Source: JBBCJM01 sp037190175
GTDB taxonomy: Bacteria; Pseudomonadota; Alphaproteobacteria; Rhodobacterales; Rhodobacteraceae
Length of the DNA: 38,982 bases
Assembly (NCBI GenBank): GCA_037190175.1
Contig: JBBCJM010000190.1
Location: forward strand, 1-38,982
Direction of reading: 5' to 3'
This document shows positions 15,573 through 23,850 of the stretch, piece by piece; the stretch's first letter is position 1, and every line of letters begins with the position of its first letter. The position numbers were made by a program, and so were the translations under genes. Under the pieces are notes generated by a model. That model ran no database searches. It was given only the letters and a program-made list of their open reading frames with translations, and had not been told where the DNA came from.

Positions 15573-17171
15573 CTAGGGCCCGGTGGCCGCGGCCTCGCGC
15601 AGCAGCCGGCGCAGGTCCAGCTTGGACACCTTGCCGGTGGCCGTCATCGGCAGCGAGGCGCGAAAGACGATCTCTTCCGGCACCTGCCACTTGGCCAGCG
15701 ACTGCGCCAGCACCGCCCGGATCGCCTCGGGGTCCGGCCGTTCCCCCGGCCTGGGCACCACCACCAGCACCGGCCGCTCGCCCCATTTCTCGTGCGGCAT
15801 CCCGACCGCGGCGCAGATCGCCACCCCCGGGTGGCGCATCGCCACCTGCTCCAGCTCGATGGAACTGATCCACTCGCCGCCCGACTTGATCAGGTCCTTG
15901 ATGCGGTCCACCAGCCTCAGCCGCCCCCGCGGCCCGATCCGCGCCCGGTCGCCGGTGCGGAACCACCCCTCGGCGTCGAAGGCGCTGTGGTCGGCCTCCG
16001 GGTTGCGGTAGTAGCCCGAGATGATGGTCGGCCCGCGCACCGCCAGCTCGCCGTCGTGCTGGCCGTCGGCGGGCTGCGCCACGCCGGTCTCGTCCACCGT
16101 CTTCATCTCCACCCCGAACAGCCGGCGCCCCTGGCTGAGCTGCAACCGCGTGCGCGCCTTGCGGTCCAGCGCGGCCTCCTGCGGCTCCAGCACGCCGCTG
16201 GTGCCGATCGGGCTCATCTCGGTCATGCCCCAGCAATGGTGGACGCGCACGCCGTAGCCTTCCTCGAACCGCTCGATCATCTGGCCCGAGGCGGCCGAGC
16301 CGCCGATCACCACTTCCTCGAACCCGGCGGGCCTGCGGCCGTGCCGGTCCATGGCCTCCAGCAGGCCCATCCAGACCGTGGGCACCCCCCAGGCCGAATA
16401 GACCCCCTCGGCATCCATCAGCCGGAACAGGCTTTCGCCGTCCAGCCGGTTGCCGGGCATCACCAGCCCGTTGCCGGTGATCGGCGCGGCATAGGGCAGG
16501 CCCCAGGCATTGACGTGGAACATCGGCACCACCGGCAGGAACTTGCCCCCCGGCGGGCACAGCGACACCCGGCCGGCGGCGATCATCAGCGCCATCAGCA
16601 CGCAGGAGCGGTGCGAATAGAGCGCGCCCTTCGGATCGCCCGTGGTGCCCGAGGTGTAGCACAGGCCGCTCGCCGCGTTCTCGTCCATCGCCTCCCAGGC
16701 CCGCAGCGGCGCCGCGGCGTCCAACAGCGCCTCGTAGCCGTCATCGAGGGCGATCACCCTGTCCCCCAGCGCCCGCGCATGGCCAAGCTGGCCGACCAGA
16801 CCGGCGAGGTCGGTATCGTGGAACAGCACCGCATCCTCGGCATGGCGCATGATGAAGTCGATCTGCGCCGGCGGCAGCCGCGGGTTGATGGTGTGGCATA
16901 CGGCACCGATCCCGGCGGTGGCATAGTAGATCTCGAAATGGCGATGGGTGTTCCAGGCCAGCGTCGCCACCCGGTCGCCGGGCCGCACCCCCAGCGCCAC
17001 CAGCGCGCCGGCCAGCCGCGCCACCCGCGCGTGGGTCTGGTGATAGGTCTGGCGATGGGTTCCGCCACCGGGCAGCGCCGTGACGATCTCGGTATCCGGG
17101 AAGGTCTCGGCCGCGAAGTCGATGATCGCGGGAATGGACAGGGGGCGGTTCATCATCTGGCCGGGCAGCAT
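15573..17171 (-). CDS. Acyl-CoA synthetase (class I adenylate-forming)
   Basis: A 532-aa ATP-dependent acid-CoA ligase. The phosphate-binding loop is TSGTTGDPKG at residues 173-182, followed by the WGMTEMSP motif, the hinge region GWFRTGD...RLRLVDRIKDLIKSGGEWIS, and the catalytic Lys514 in TATGKVSK. The length and the order of A3, A5, A8 and A10 motifs match medium/long-chain or aromatic/terpenoid acid ligases of the FadD type. ATG 17171 has AAGGAAG upstream; ATGs at residues 6 and 7 are alternatives. It is the likely activation step for the acid imported by TctABC. Confidence 0.93.
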   Translation of the reverse strand: MLPGQMMNRPLSIPAIIDFAAETFPDTEIVTALPGGGTHRQTYHQTHARVARLAGALVALGVRPGDRVATLAWNTHRHFEIYYATAGIGAVCHTINPRLPPAQIDFIMRHAEDAVLFHDTDLAGLVGQLGHARALGDRVIALDDGYEALLDAAAPLRAWEAMDENAASGLCYTSGTTGDPKGALYSHRSCVLMALMIAAGRVSLCPPGGKFLPVVPMFHVNAWGLPYAAPITGNGLVMPGNRLDGESLFRLMDAEGVYSAWGVPTVWMGLLEAMDRHGRRPAGFEEVVIGGSAASGQMIERFEEGYGVRVHHCWGMTEMSPIGTSGVLEPQEAALDRKARTRLQLSQGRRLFGVEMKTVDETGVAQPADGQHDGELAVRGPTIISGYYRNPEADHSAFDAEGWFRTGDRARIGPRGRLRLVDRIKDLIKSGGEWISSIELEQVAMRHPGVAICAAVGMPHEKWGERPVLVVVPRPGERPDPEAIRAVLAQSLAKWQVPEEIVFRASLPMTATGKVSKLDLRRLLREAAATGP

Positions 17172-17207
17172 GGGCGAACTTCCTTGCGGGACGGGACTGG
17201 GGATCGG

Positions 17208-17789
17208 CTACTGGGAAACCGTGCCGGGCATCCGGAGCGTGAGCGGGACGGCGACCGCCAGGGTGGCCTGCGCGCCGTCGAAAAGGCCGGCCAGCCGCCC
17301 GGCTTCGGCTTCGGAGGCGAGCGCGATCAGCAGCGCCTGCGACTGGCGCAGCGTGGGGTGCCCCGGCAATGCGGGGTTGGCCTTCATGACCAGGCGCTCG
17401 CCCCCGGCGGGCAGCTCGGCCGCCGTATCCTCGACCAGCGCCAGCAGATAGGCCGCCGCGTTGCCCGAGATGGCGCCGGACTGGTGGAGCATGGTGCAGG
17501 ACCGCGGGCCCTCGGTGCGGTCCATCGCCTCGGACTTCGCCATCAGCGGGGTGCCGTTGCGCGCCGCGATGGTCGCGCGCGCCGCCTTCGCGTCGTCGAA
17601 CTCGACCAGGGCGAGAAAGGGAAGCAGCGCGGCCGCGCGCCCCGGAAGCGGGCGGATCGCAAACCTCTGCCCCGCCGCCACGCCCGGCACCCGCAGGACG
17701 TCGGGCAGGTGCACGGTGTCGTACCAGCGATGATATTCCTCCTCCCGGCCCGCCACGGGGCCGGAGAACACCAGCGAATATTCCGGCAT
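17208..17789 (-). CDS. EthD-like dimeric alpha/beta-barrel protein
   Basis: A 193-aa protein. The N-terminal part (YSLVFSGPVAGREEEYHRWYDTVHLPDVLRVPGV) has the pattern of small ferredoxin-like EthD/DUF4286 proteins, with a conserved HLPD and PG. A second half (about residues 100-190) looks like a diverged repeat of the same fold. EthD is encoded beside ethyl tert-butyl ether P450 genes and its role there is not settled. Here it begins the operon with the ligase and epimerase under a strong operator-promoter. ATG 17789 has GAGGGAGGGG before it. I do not assign a function. Confidence 0.7.
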   Translation of the reverse strand: MPEYSLVFSGPVAGREEEYHRWYDTVHLPDVLRVPGVAAGQRFAIRPLPGRAAALLPFLALVEFDDAKAARATIAARNGTPLMAKSEAMDRTEGPRSCTMLHQSGAISGNAAAYLLALVEDTAAELPAGGERLVMKANPALPGHPTLRQSQALLIALASEAEAGRLAGLFDGAQATLAVAVPLTLRMPGTVSQ

Positions 17790-17827
17790 GGTCCCCTCCC
17801 TCGACCCCCGCGAAAGGGCTTGTCTAT

Positions 17828-17863
17828 GAGAATGATAATACTCTATCGAGAATATTCCTGCAA
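17828..17863 (-). promoter_or_regulatory. Promoter with region-A operator upstream of EthD-like/ligase/epimerase operon
   Basis: TTGCAG (17863-17858), 17-bp spacer, TATTAT (17840-17835). The operator covers 17853-17828: ATTCTC, GAGTAT, ATTCTC, the best match to the consensus. The first two hexamers form an inverted repeat, and the last two form another. Confidence 0.7.
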
Positions 17864-17893
17864 GCCGCCATCGGGGTCCGCCGCCGCGGCGCG

Positions 17894-18859
17894 TCAGTTC
17901 AGGACCATCTCGCCAGGGTCGAACTCGGCCCGGCAGGCCTCGGCGAATTGCCGGATCATCGCGATGTTGTCGTCGATCCCGCCATGCGGTGCGGCCTGGG
18001 CGGCCGGCCCGGTGCCCAGCCGCCCGGCATAGCTGTCGGACTCGGTGTTGAAGGTCACATGGGTGACGCCGGCCCGGCCCAGCATCCGCACCGCCTCGAT
18101 CCAGGCCTCGACCCCGCCCCTGCCGCTGGCGCGCACCATCGCCTCGACCCCGATCGCGGCCGGATCCCGCCCCGCCTCGCGGGCAAAGCCCGCCAGCACG
18201 GCGACACGTTCGCGGATCTGCGCCTCGTCCATGCGCGACGGCATCAGCCATCCGTCGCCCATCCGGGCGATGCGCCGCAGCACCGGGTCCGCATCGCCGC
18301 CGATCCAGACCGGAATGGGCCGCTGCACCGGCAGCGGCCGGATCCCCACCGCCTCGAGCCTGTGCCAGGTGCCCTCGAAGCTGACCGAACCCTCGCTCCA
18401 CAGCCGCTGCATGACCTCGATCTGTTCCGAGCAGCGGGCGCCGCGGGTCTTGAACTCCATGTCCAGCGCGGCATATTCCAGCTCGTTCCAGCCGATCCCG
18501 ATCCCCAGCCGCATCCGCCCCTGCGACAGCACGTCGATCTCGGCCGCCTGCTTGGCGACCAGCACGGCCTGGCGCTGCGGCAGGATCAGCACGCCGGTTC
18601 CCAGCACGATCCGCTGCGTCACCGCCGCCAGATAGCCCAGGGTCACGAAGGGCTCGTGAAAGATGTCCTCGATGCCGTAGGGCGGCGGGTTGCCGCGCAG
18701 GGGCCGCCAGTCGGGCCGCACGGACAGGTCGGCCCCCAGCACGTGATCGCCCATCACCAGGTGGCGAAAGCCCAGGTCGTCGGCGGCCTGCGCGAAGGCC
18801 CGCAAAGGCCCGGGGTCGGGGCCGAGATCGCAATGCGGCATGGTCACGCCGATCTTCAT
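17894..18859 (-). CDS. LLM-class oxidoreductase, probably F420-dependent
   Basis: A 321-aa luciferase-like TIM-barrel protein of the F420-dependent group. It begins MKIGVTMPHCDLGPDP and contains LGFRHLVMGDHVLG, the LGTGVLILPQRQAVLVAKQAAEIDVLSQGRMRLGIGIGWNELEY block, and PVWIGGDADPVLRRIARMGDGWL. These match the 'probable F420-dependent oxidoreductase' families. F420 rather than FMN is supported by the divergent F420 biosynthesis operon 287 bp away under the same operator. The reaction could be alcohol or hemiacetal oxidation or ene reduction. ATG 18859 has GGAGC upstream; the longer frame from 19072 crosses the promoter. Confidence 0.87.
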   Translation of the reverse strand: MKIGVTMPHCDLGPDPGPLRAFAQAADDLGFRHLVMGDHVLGADLSVRPDWRPLRGNPPPYGIEDIFHEPFVTLGYLAAVTQRIVLGTGVLILPQRQAVLVAKQAAEIDVLSQGRMRLGIGIGWNELEYAALDMEFKTRGARCSEQIEVMQRLWSEGSVSFEGTWHRLEAVGIRPLPVQRPIPVWIGGDADPVLRRIARMGDGWLMPSRMDEAQIRERVAVLAGFAREAGRDPAAIGVEAMVRASGRGGVEAWIEAVRMLGRAGVTHVTFNTESDSYAGRLGTGPAAQAAPHGGIDDNIAMIRQFAEACRAEFDPGEMVLN

Positions 18860-18901
18860 GGTGCTTGCTCCATTCCGCGCCCGGCCGGGTTGGTCGCGGA
18901 T

Positions 18902-18957
18902 ATTCTCTATCGAGTATGCTTGTTTCCGAACAATAGCCGGGGGCGGCGCTCCGTCAA
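18902..18957 (-). promoter_or_regulatory. Promoter with region-A operator upstream of LLM gene
   Basis: On the minus strand TTGACG (18957-18952) and TATTGT (18935-18930) are 16 bp apart. The operator lies just downstream at 18902-18927, in plus orientation (ATTCTC, GAGTAT, GTTTCC). Confidence 0.6.
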
Positions 18958-19046
18958 GCCCATGCCGCGTCGCCGGGCCTGGCTCTCGCGCGGAATCCGG
19001 GCGGATGGGCGCCCCGCCTGCGCAGGGAATGGCGGGCCATCCAGGC

Positions 19047-19083
19047 TTGACGGGGAAATTCTCCACTGACAATACTCATACTC
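19047..19083 (+). promoter_or_regulatory. Promoter with region-A operator upstream of the F420 operon
   Basis: TTGACG (19047-19052), 17-bp spacer, CAATAC (19070-19075). The operator at 19058-19083 reads ATTCTC, GACAAT, ATACTC, with the same 5-nt gap to TTGACG as before both P450 genes. It is 63 bp before the fbiC ATG. Confidence 0.7.
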
Positions 19084-19146
19084 ATGGGTGAAAGAACCCC
19101 GCAGCCCGGACCGCTATCGCCCCGCCGGAGCCGAACGGGAGGAGAC

Positions 19147-21534
19147 ATGCAGACCAGCGACGCCATGCCGTCCCCCGCCGGGCAGGCCGCGCGGCTCTGC
19201 GCCAAACTGTCGGCCATGCCGCTGGCCGATCTGCTGGCCGAGGCCCGGCGGCTGAAGCGCCTGGGCCATGGCGATCTGGTCTCCTTCTCGCCCAAGGTGT
19301 TCATCCCGCTGACACGGCTGTGCCGCGACACCTGCGGCTACTGCACCTTCGCCCATCCGCCGCGAAAGGACGCCCGCGCCTTCCTGAGTGCCGACGAGGT
19401 GCTGGCCATCGCCCGCGCCGGGACCGCCGCCGGCTGCACCGAGGCGCTGTTCACCCTGGGCGAACGGCCCGAGGACCGCTATCGCGTGGCGCGCGAGGAA
19501 CTGGCCGGGCTGGGCCATGCCACCACGCTGGACTATCTGGCCGAGATGGCGGCGCTGGTGCTGCGGGAAACCGGCCTGCTGCCGCATCTGAACGCCGGGG
19601 TAATGGAGGAGGCCGACCTGGCCCGGCTGCGCCGGGTCGGCATCAGCCCGGGGCTGATGCTGGAGGGCACCGCGCCGGCGCTGCTGGCCCGCGGCGGCCC
19701 GCACTACGGCTCCAAGGGCAAGGTGCCCGCTGTGCGGCTGGCCACCATCGCCGCCGCCGGGCGGCTGGCGATCCCCTTCACCAGCGGCATCCTGATCGGC
19801 CTGGGCGAGAGCCGGGCCGAGCGGATCGAGGCGCTGCTGGCGCTGGACGCGCTGCACCGCGAACACGGGCATATCCAGGAGATCATCGTCCAGAACTTCC
19901 AGCCCAAGCCGGGCACGCGGATGGCGGGGGTCGCCCCGCCGCCGATGGAGGAGCTGCTGTGGACCGCCGCCGCCGCCCGGCTGGTCTTCGGCCCGGCGAT
20001 GAACATCCAGGTGCCGCCGAACCTCAGCCACGACCGCTTTCCCGAACTGCTGGCGGCGGGGATCAACGACTGGGGCGGCGTCTCGCCCGTGACGCCCGAC
20101 CATGTGAACCCCGAGGCGGCCTGGCCCGACCTGACCCGCCTGCGGCAGGCGACCGAGGCGGCGGGCGCCACGCTGGTCGCGCGGCTGCCGGTCTATCCGG
20201 CGCAGGTCGCGGCGATGGGCCGCTGGATCGACCCCGCCCTGCACGGCCCCACCCTGCGCGCCGCCGACGCCGAGGGCTGGGGCCGGGCCGACCCCTGGTC
20301 GCCGGGCCTCGCCGGGGTGGCCCCACGCCTGACCCCCGCCGCGCGCCGCCCCACTCTGGACGCGATCCTCGCCCGCACCGGCGAGCGGCTGTCGCCCGCC
20401 GACATCGCCCGCCTGTTCCGCGCCCGGGACGGCGAGGTGGCGGCGGTACTGGAAGCCGCCGACGATCTGCGCCGCCGGGTGAACGGCGATCTGGTGCGCT
20501 ATGTCGTCAACCGCAACATCAACTATACCAACATCTGCGCCTACAAGTGCAGCTTCTGCGCTTTCTCCAAGGGCAGGATGGCCGATCACCTGCGCGGCCG
20601 GCCCTATCTGGTCGACCTGGACGAGGTGTCGCGCCGCGCCGCCGAGGCCTGGGACCGCGGCGCGACCGAGGTCTGCATGCAGGGCGGCATCCATCCCGCC
20701 TTCACCGGCCAGACCTATCTGGACCTGCTGGCGGCGGCCAAGCGCGGCGCGCCGGGGATCCATGTCCACGCCTTCTCGCCGCTGGAGGTGGTGCATGGCG
20801 CCCAGACGCTGGGCCTGCCGGTCCCGGCCTATCTGGAACGCCTGCGCGACGCGGGCCTGGGCAGCCTGCCCGGCACCGCGGCCGAGATCCTGACCGACCG
20901 GGCGCGCGCGATCCTCTGCCCCGACAAGCTGACAACGCAGGGCTGGCTCGAGGTGATCGCCGCGGCCCATGGTGTGGGCCTGCCGACGACCTCGACCATG
21001 ATGTTCGGCCATATCGACACCCCCGAGGACTGGGCCGCGCATCTGCTGGCCCTGCGCGACCTGCAGGAACGCACGGGCGGGATCACCGAATTCGTGCCGC
21101 TGCCCTTCGTTCATATGGAGGCGCCGCTCTATCACCGCGGGCAGGCGCGCCGGGGGCCGACCTTCCGCGAGGTGCTGCTGGTCCATGCCGTGGCCCGGCT
21201 GGTGCTGCATCCGCTGATCCCCAACATCCAGGTCTCGTGGTGCAAGCTGGGGCCCGAGAGGGTGCTGGCGGCGCTGGCGGCGGGCGTGAACGACCTGGGC
21301 GGCACGCTGATGAACGAAAGCATCTCGCGCGCCGCCGGCACCGAGTTCGGCCAGGAGCTGCCCCCCGCGGCGATGGAGGCGCTGATCGCCCGCGCCGGGC
21401 GGCCGGCGGCGCAGCGCAGCACGCTCTACGGCCCCGTATCGCCCGCCCGGACCGCGCGCAGCCATGTGGCAGCCGATCTGGCCCCGCTCGTCACCGGGGA
21501 ACTCGCCCCCGCGCGCAACCGCCGCGTCGCCTGA
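19147..21534 (+). CDS. fbiC: FbiC, bifunctional F420 deazaflavin (FO) synthase
   Basis: A 795-aa fusion of CofG and CofH, both radical SAM enzymes. Together they make the deazaflavin chromophore FO from tyrosine and 5-amino-6-ribitylaminouracil. The CofG half has CRDTCGYC (Cys59, 63, 66) for its 4Fe-4S cluster, and the CofH half has CAYKCSFC (Cys464, 468, 471). Both clusters are intact. The fusion order and length match actinobacterial and proteobacterial FbiC. ATG 19147 has GGGAGGAG upstream. It is the first gene of a six-gene operon with fno, cofE, cofD, cofC and an NTF2-fold gene. FO synthesis commits the cell to F420 production, so operator control here switches the whole pathway. Confidence 0.97.
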   Translation: MQTSDAMPSPAGQAARLCAKLSAMPLADLLAEARRLKRLGHGDLVSFSPKVFIPLTRLCRDTCGYCTFAHPPRKDARAFLSADEVLAIARAGTAAGCTEALFTLGERPEDRYRVAREELAGLGHATTLDYLAEMAALVLRETGLLPHLNAGVMEEADLARLRRVGISPGLMLEGTAPALLARGGPHYGSKGKVPAVRLATIAAAGRLAIPFTSGILIGLGESRAERIEALLALDALHREHGHIQEIIVQNFQPKPGTRMAGVAPPPMEELLWTAAAARLVFGPAMNIQVPPNLSHDRFPELLAAGINDWGGVSPVTPDHVNPEAAWPDLTRLRQATEAAGATLVARLPVYPAQVAAMGRWIDPALHGPTLRAADAEGWGRADPWSPGLAGVAPRLTPAARRPTLDAILARTGERLSPADIARLFRARDGEVAAVLEAADDLRRRVNGDLVRYVVNRNINYTNICAYKCSFCAFSKGRMADHLRGRPYLVDLDEVSRRAAEAWDRGATEVCMQGGIHPAFTGQTYLDLLAAAKRGAPGIHVHAFSPLEVVHGAQTLGLPVPAYLERLRDAGLGSLPGTAAEILTDRARAILCPDKLTTQGWLEVIAAAHGVGLPTTSTMMFGHIDTPEDWAAHLLALRDLQERTGGITEFVPLPFVHMEAPLYHRGQARRGPTFREVLLVHAVARLVLHPLIPNIQVSWCKLGPERVLAALAAGVNDLGGTLMNESISRAAGTEFGQELPPAAMEALIARAGRPAAQRSTLYGPVSPARTARSHVAADLAPLVTGELAPARNRRVA

Positions 21535-21544
21535 AGGATATGAG

Positions 21545-22204
21545 ATGACCGACCGACCCCTCATCGCCGTGATCGGCGGCACCGGCGCCGAAGGCGGCGG
21601 GCTTGCGCTGCGGCTGGCGCGGGCGGGCTATCCCATCGTCATCGGCGGGCGCGACGCTGCCCGCGCGACCGCGGCGGCCGAGGCGATCAACGCCACGCTG
21701 GGAAGCTCTCAGGCCAAAGGCGCGGTCTCCGCCGAGGCGGCGGCGCAGGCCGCAATCGTGCTGCTGACCGTGCCCTATGCCGCGCAGCGGGCCACGGCGC
21801 TCGGCCTCGCCCCGCAGCTTCAGGGCAAGATCCTGATCGACGCCACCGTGCCGCTGGTGCCCCCGAAGGTCGGGCGGGTGCAGCTGCCCGAGGGCGGCTC
21901 GGCGGTGGCCGCGCTTCAGGCCGAGTTGGGCGAGGGGGTGCGGGTGGTGGCGGCGTTCCAGAACGTCTCGGCCCATCACCTGGGCGATCTCGACCACGCG
22001 GTCGACTGCGACGTTCTGGTCTGCGCAGACGATGCCGAGGCCGCGGCCGCCACGGTCGACCTGGCCCGGGCCATCGGCCTGCGCGCCTTCCACGCCGGGC
22101 CGGTGGCGAACTCGGCGGCGGCCGAGGCGCTGACCTCGCTGCTGATCTCGATCAACCGGCGCTACAAGGCCACGGGCTCGGGCATCCGCATCACCGGGGT
22201 CTGA
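21545..22204 (+). CDS. fno: NADPH:F420 oxidoreductase
   Basis: A 219-aa Rossmann-type reductase that passes hydride between NADPH and F420. The nucleotide motif is GGTGAEGGGLALRLARAG with IGGRD at the end of beta-2, where Arg normally binds the NADP phosphate. The F420-side motifs VPLVPP and AAFQNVSAHHLGD are as in archaeal Fno and actinobacterial NpdG. ATG 21545 was chosen (AAGGAT upstream, 10 nt after fbiC); the longer frame from 21464 overlaps fbiC. It supplies F420H2 or reoxidises it, so the LLM enzyme can run in either direction. Confidence 0.94.
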   Translation: MTDRPLIAVIGGTGAEGGGLALRLARAGYPIVIGGRDAARATAAAEAINATLGSSQAKGAVSAEAAAQAAIVLLTVPYAAQRATALGLAPQLQGKILIDATVPLVPPKVGRVQLPEGGSAVAALQAELGEGVRVVAAFQNVSAHHLGDLDHAVDCDVLVCADDAEAAAATVDLARAIGLRAFHAGPVANSAAAEALTSLLISINRRYKATGSGIRITGV

Positions 22205-22939
22205 ATGCAGCTCACCCTCACAGCCCTGCCCGGCCTGCCCGAGATCCGCCCCGGCGACGATCTGGCGGCGCTGCTGGGCGAAGGGCTGGCGCGGGCCGGG
22301 ATCGTGCCTGCGCCGGGCGACGTGCTGGTGCTGGCGCAGAAGATCGTGTCCAAGGCCGAGGGGCGGGCGGTCGACCTGGCGGGCATCGCCCCCTCGGCCC
22401 GGGCGCGGGAGTTGGCCGGGGTGGTCCAGAAGGATCCGCGCCTGGTCGAACTGATCCTGCGCGAAAGCCGCGCGGTGCTGCGCGCGGTGCCGGGGGTGAT
22501 CGTGGTCGAGGACCGGCGCGGGCTGGTGCTGGCCAATGCCGGCATCGACGCCTCTAACGTCGCCGGAACCGACGAGCGGGTGCTGCTGCTGCCCGAGGAC
22601 CCCGACGCCTCGGCCGCGCGGCTGGCGCAGGCGCTGGGGCTGGCGGTGGTGATCAACGACAGCCTCGGCCGCGCCTGGCGGCTGGGCACCTGCGGCACCG
22701 CCATCGGCGTCGCCGGGATCCCGGCGCTGATGGACCTGCGCGGCCGGCCCGACCGCCAGGGCCGCGCGCTGCAGACCAGCGAACTGGCGCTGGCGGACGA
22801 AGTGGCGGCGGCGGGCTCGCTGGTCATGGGGCAGGCCGACGAGGGCCGCCCGGCGGTGCATCTGCGCGGGCTTTCGCTGGCCGGGCCCGGCGCGGCCGCC
22901 GATCTGGTCCGGCCGCTGGCGAAGGATCTGTTCCGATGA
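22205..22939 (+). CDS. cofE: Coenzyme F420-0:L-glutamate ligase, single domain
   Basis: A 244-aa GTP-dependent ligase that adds gamma-linked glutamates to F420-0. LAQKIVSKAEGR near residues 42-53, VVVEDRRGLVLANAGIDASN and the INDSLGRAWRLGT block are characteristic of CofE. The length equals archaeal CofE or the N-terminal half of mycobacterial FbiB. The C-terminal flavin domain of FbiB, which reduces dehydro-F420-0, is absent. The ATG follows the fno stop with no gap (TGAATG), and the stop overlaps cofD (ATGA), so it is tightly coupled. Confidence 0.95.
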   Translation: MQLTLTALPGLPEIRPGDDLAALLGEGLARAGIVPAPGDVLVLAQKIVSKAEGRAVDLAGIAPSARARELAGVVQKDPRLVELILRESRAVLRAVPGVIVVEDRRGLVLANAGIDASNVAGTDERVLLLPEDPDASAARLAQALGLAVVINDSLGRAWRLGTCGTAIGVAGIPALMDLRGRPDRQGRALQTSELALADEVAAAGSLVMGQADEGRPAVHLRGLSLAGPGAAADLVRPLAKDLFR

Positions 22940-23850
22940 GGGTGGTGGCGCTGGCCGGGGGCGTGGGCGGCGCGCGGCTGGCGCAGGGGCTCGGGCGCTG
23001 CGGCATCCACCTGACCGTGATCGTCAACACCGGCGACGATTTCACCCATCTGGGCCTGCGCATCTGCCCCGACCTGGACACCGTGACCTATACGCTCGCC
23101 GGGATCGCCAACCGCGAACAGGGCTGGGGTCTGGCGGGCGAGACCACGGCGGCGATGGAGCAGATCCGCCGGCTGGGCGGCGAGGACTGGTTCCTGCTGG
23201 GCGACCGCGACCTGGCGCTGCACATCCTGCGCAGCGCGCGACTGGGCCGGGGCGAGGCGCTGTCCTCCGTCACCGCCGATATCGCCGCCCGGCTGGGGAT
23301 CGCGGCGCGCATCCTGCCGATGACCGACGATCCGGTGGCGACGGTGATCGGGACCGACGCGGGCGAGATGGCCTTCCAGGACTGGTTCGTCCGCCTCCGC
23401 GCCGAGCCGCCGGTCCGCGGCATCCGCTTCGAGGGGATCGCCACCGCCCGCCCCGCCCCGGGCGTTCTGGAGGCGCTGGCGGCGGCGGAGGCGGTGATCC
23501 TCTGCCCCTCCAACCCCTTCCTGTCGCTGGACCCGATCCTGAGCGTCCCGGGCCTGCGCGCGGCGATCCCGGCGGTGCCGGTGGTCGCCGTCTCGCCCAT
23601 CATCGGCGGGCAGGCGGTCAAGGGGCCGGCGGCGCGGATGATGCGCGACCTGGGGCTGCCGGTCTCGCCCCTCGGCATCGCCCGGCATTTCGGCGGGCTC
23701 TTGTCGGGGATGGTGATCGACCGGACCGACGCCGCCCTCGCCCCCGCAATGGGCCTGCCGGTGCGGGTCACCCAAAGCCTGATGGTCAGCGACGCGGACC
23801 GGCTGGCGCTGGCGCGGGAGTGCCTGGACCTCGCCGGGGCGCTCGGATGA
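22936..23850 (+). CDS. cofD: 2-phospho-L-lactate transferase (CofD/FbiA)
   Basis: A 304-aa transferase that moves the phospho-acid unit from its GMP-activated form onto FO, giving F420-0 or dehydro-F420-0. The glycine-rich start ALAGGVGGARLAQGL, the FO-binding NTGDDFTHLGLRICPDLDTV, the GLAGET region and CPSNPFLSLDPIL are all present. Length is normal. It overlaps cofE by four bases and cofC by four bases. All catalytic Asp residues of the NTGDD region are kept. Confidence 0.96.
   Translation: MRVVALAGGVGGARLAQGLGRCGIHLTVIVNTGDDFTHLGLRICPDLDTVTYTLAGIANREQGWGLAGETTAAMEQIRRLGGEDWFLLGDRDLALHILRSARLGRGEALSSVTADIAARLGIAARILPMTDDPVATVIGTDAGEMAFQDWFVRLRAEPPVRGIRFEGIATARPAPGVLEALAAAEAVILCPSNPFLSLDPILSVPGLRAAIPAVPVVAVSPIIGGQAVKGPAARMMRDLGLPVSPLGIARHFGGLLSGMVIDRTDAALAPAMGLPVRVTQSLMVSDADRLALARECLDLAGALG

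Noticed and set aside
14602..16662. 686-codon minus-strand frame suggesting a ligase-epimerase fusion
   Set aside because: The upstream part is an out-of-frame reading of the acyl-CoA ligase. The epimerase has its own ATG at 15549 with a good ribosome site, and the ligase stops at 15573.
17894..18859. FMN-dependent alkanal monooxygenase (bacterial luciferase) as the identity of the LLM protein
   Set aside because: Motifs match the F420 branch better, and the F420 operon is its divergent, co-regulated neighbour. FMN use cannot be excluded fully.
1160..19083. The 13 repeated sites as a CRISPR or transposon-end array
   Set aside because: They are kilobases apart, each tied to a promoter, imperfect in sequence and in both orientations, with no cas genes or transposase.
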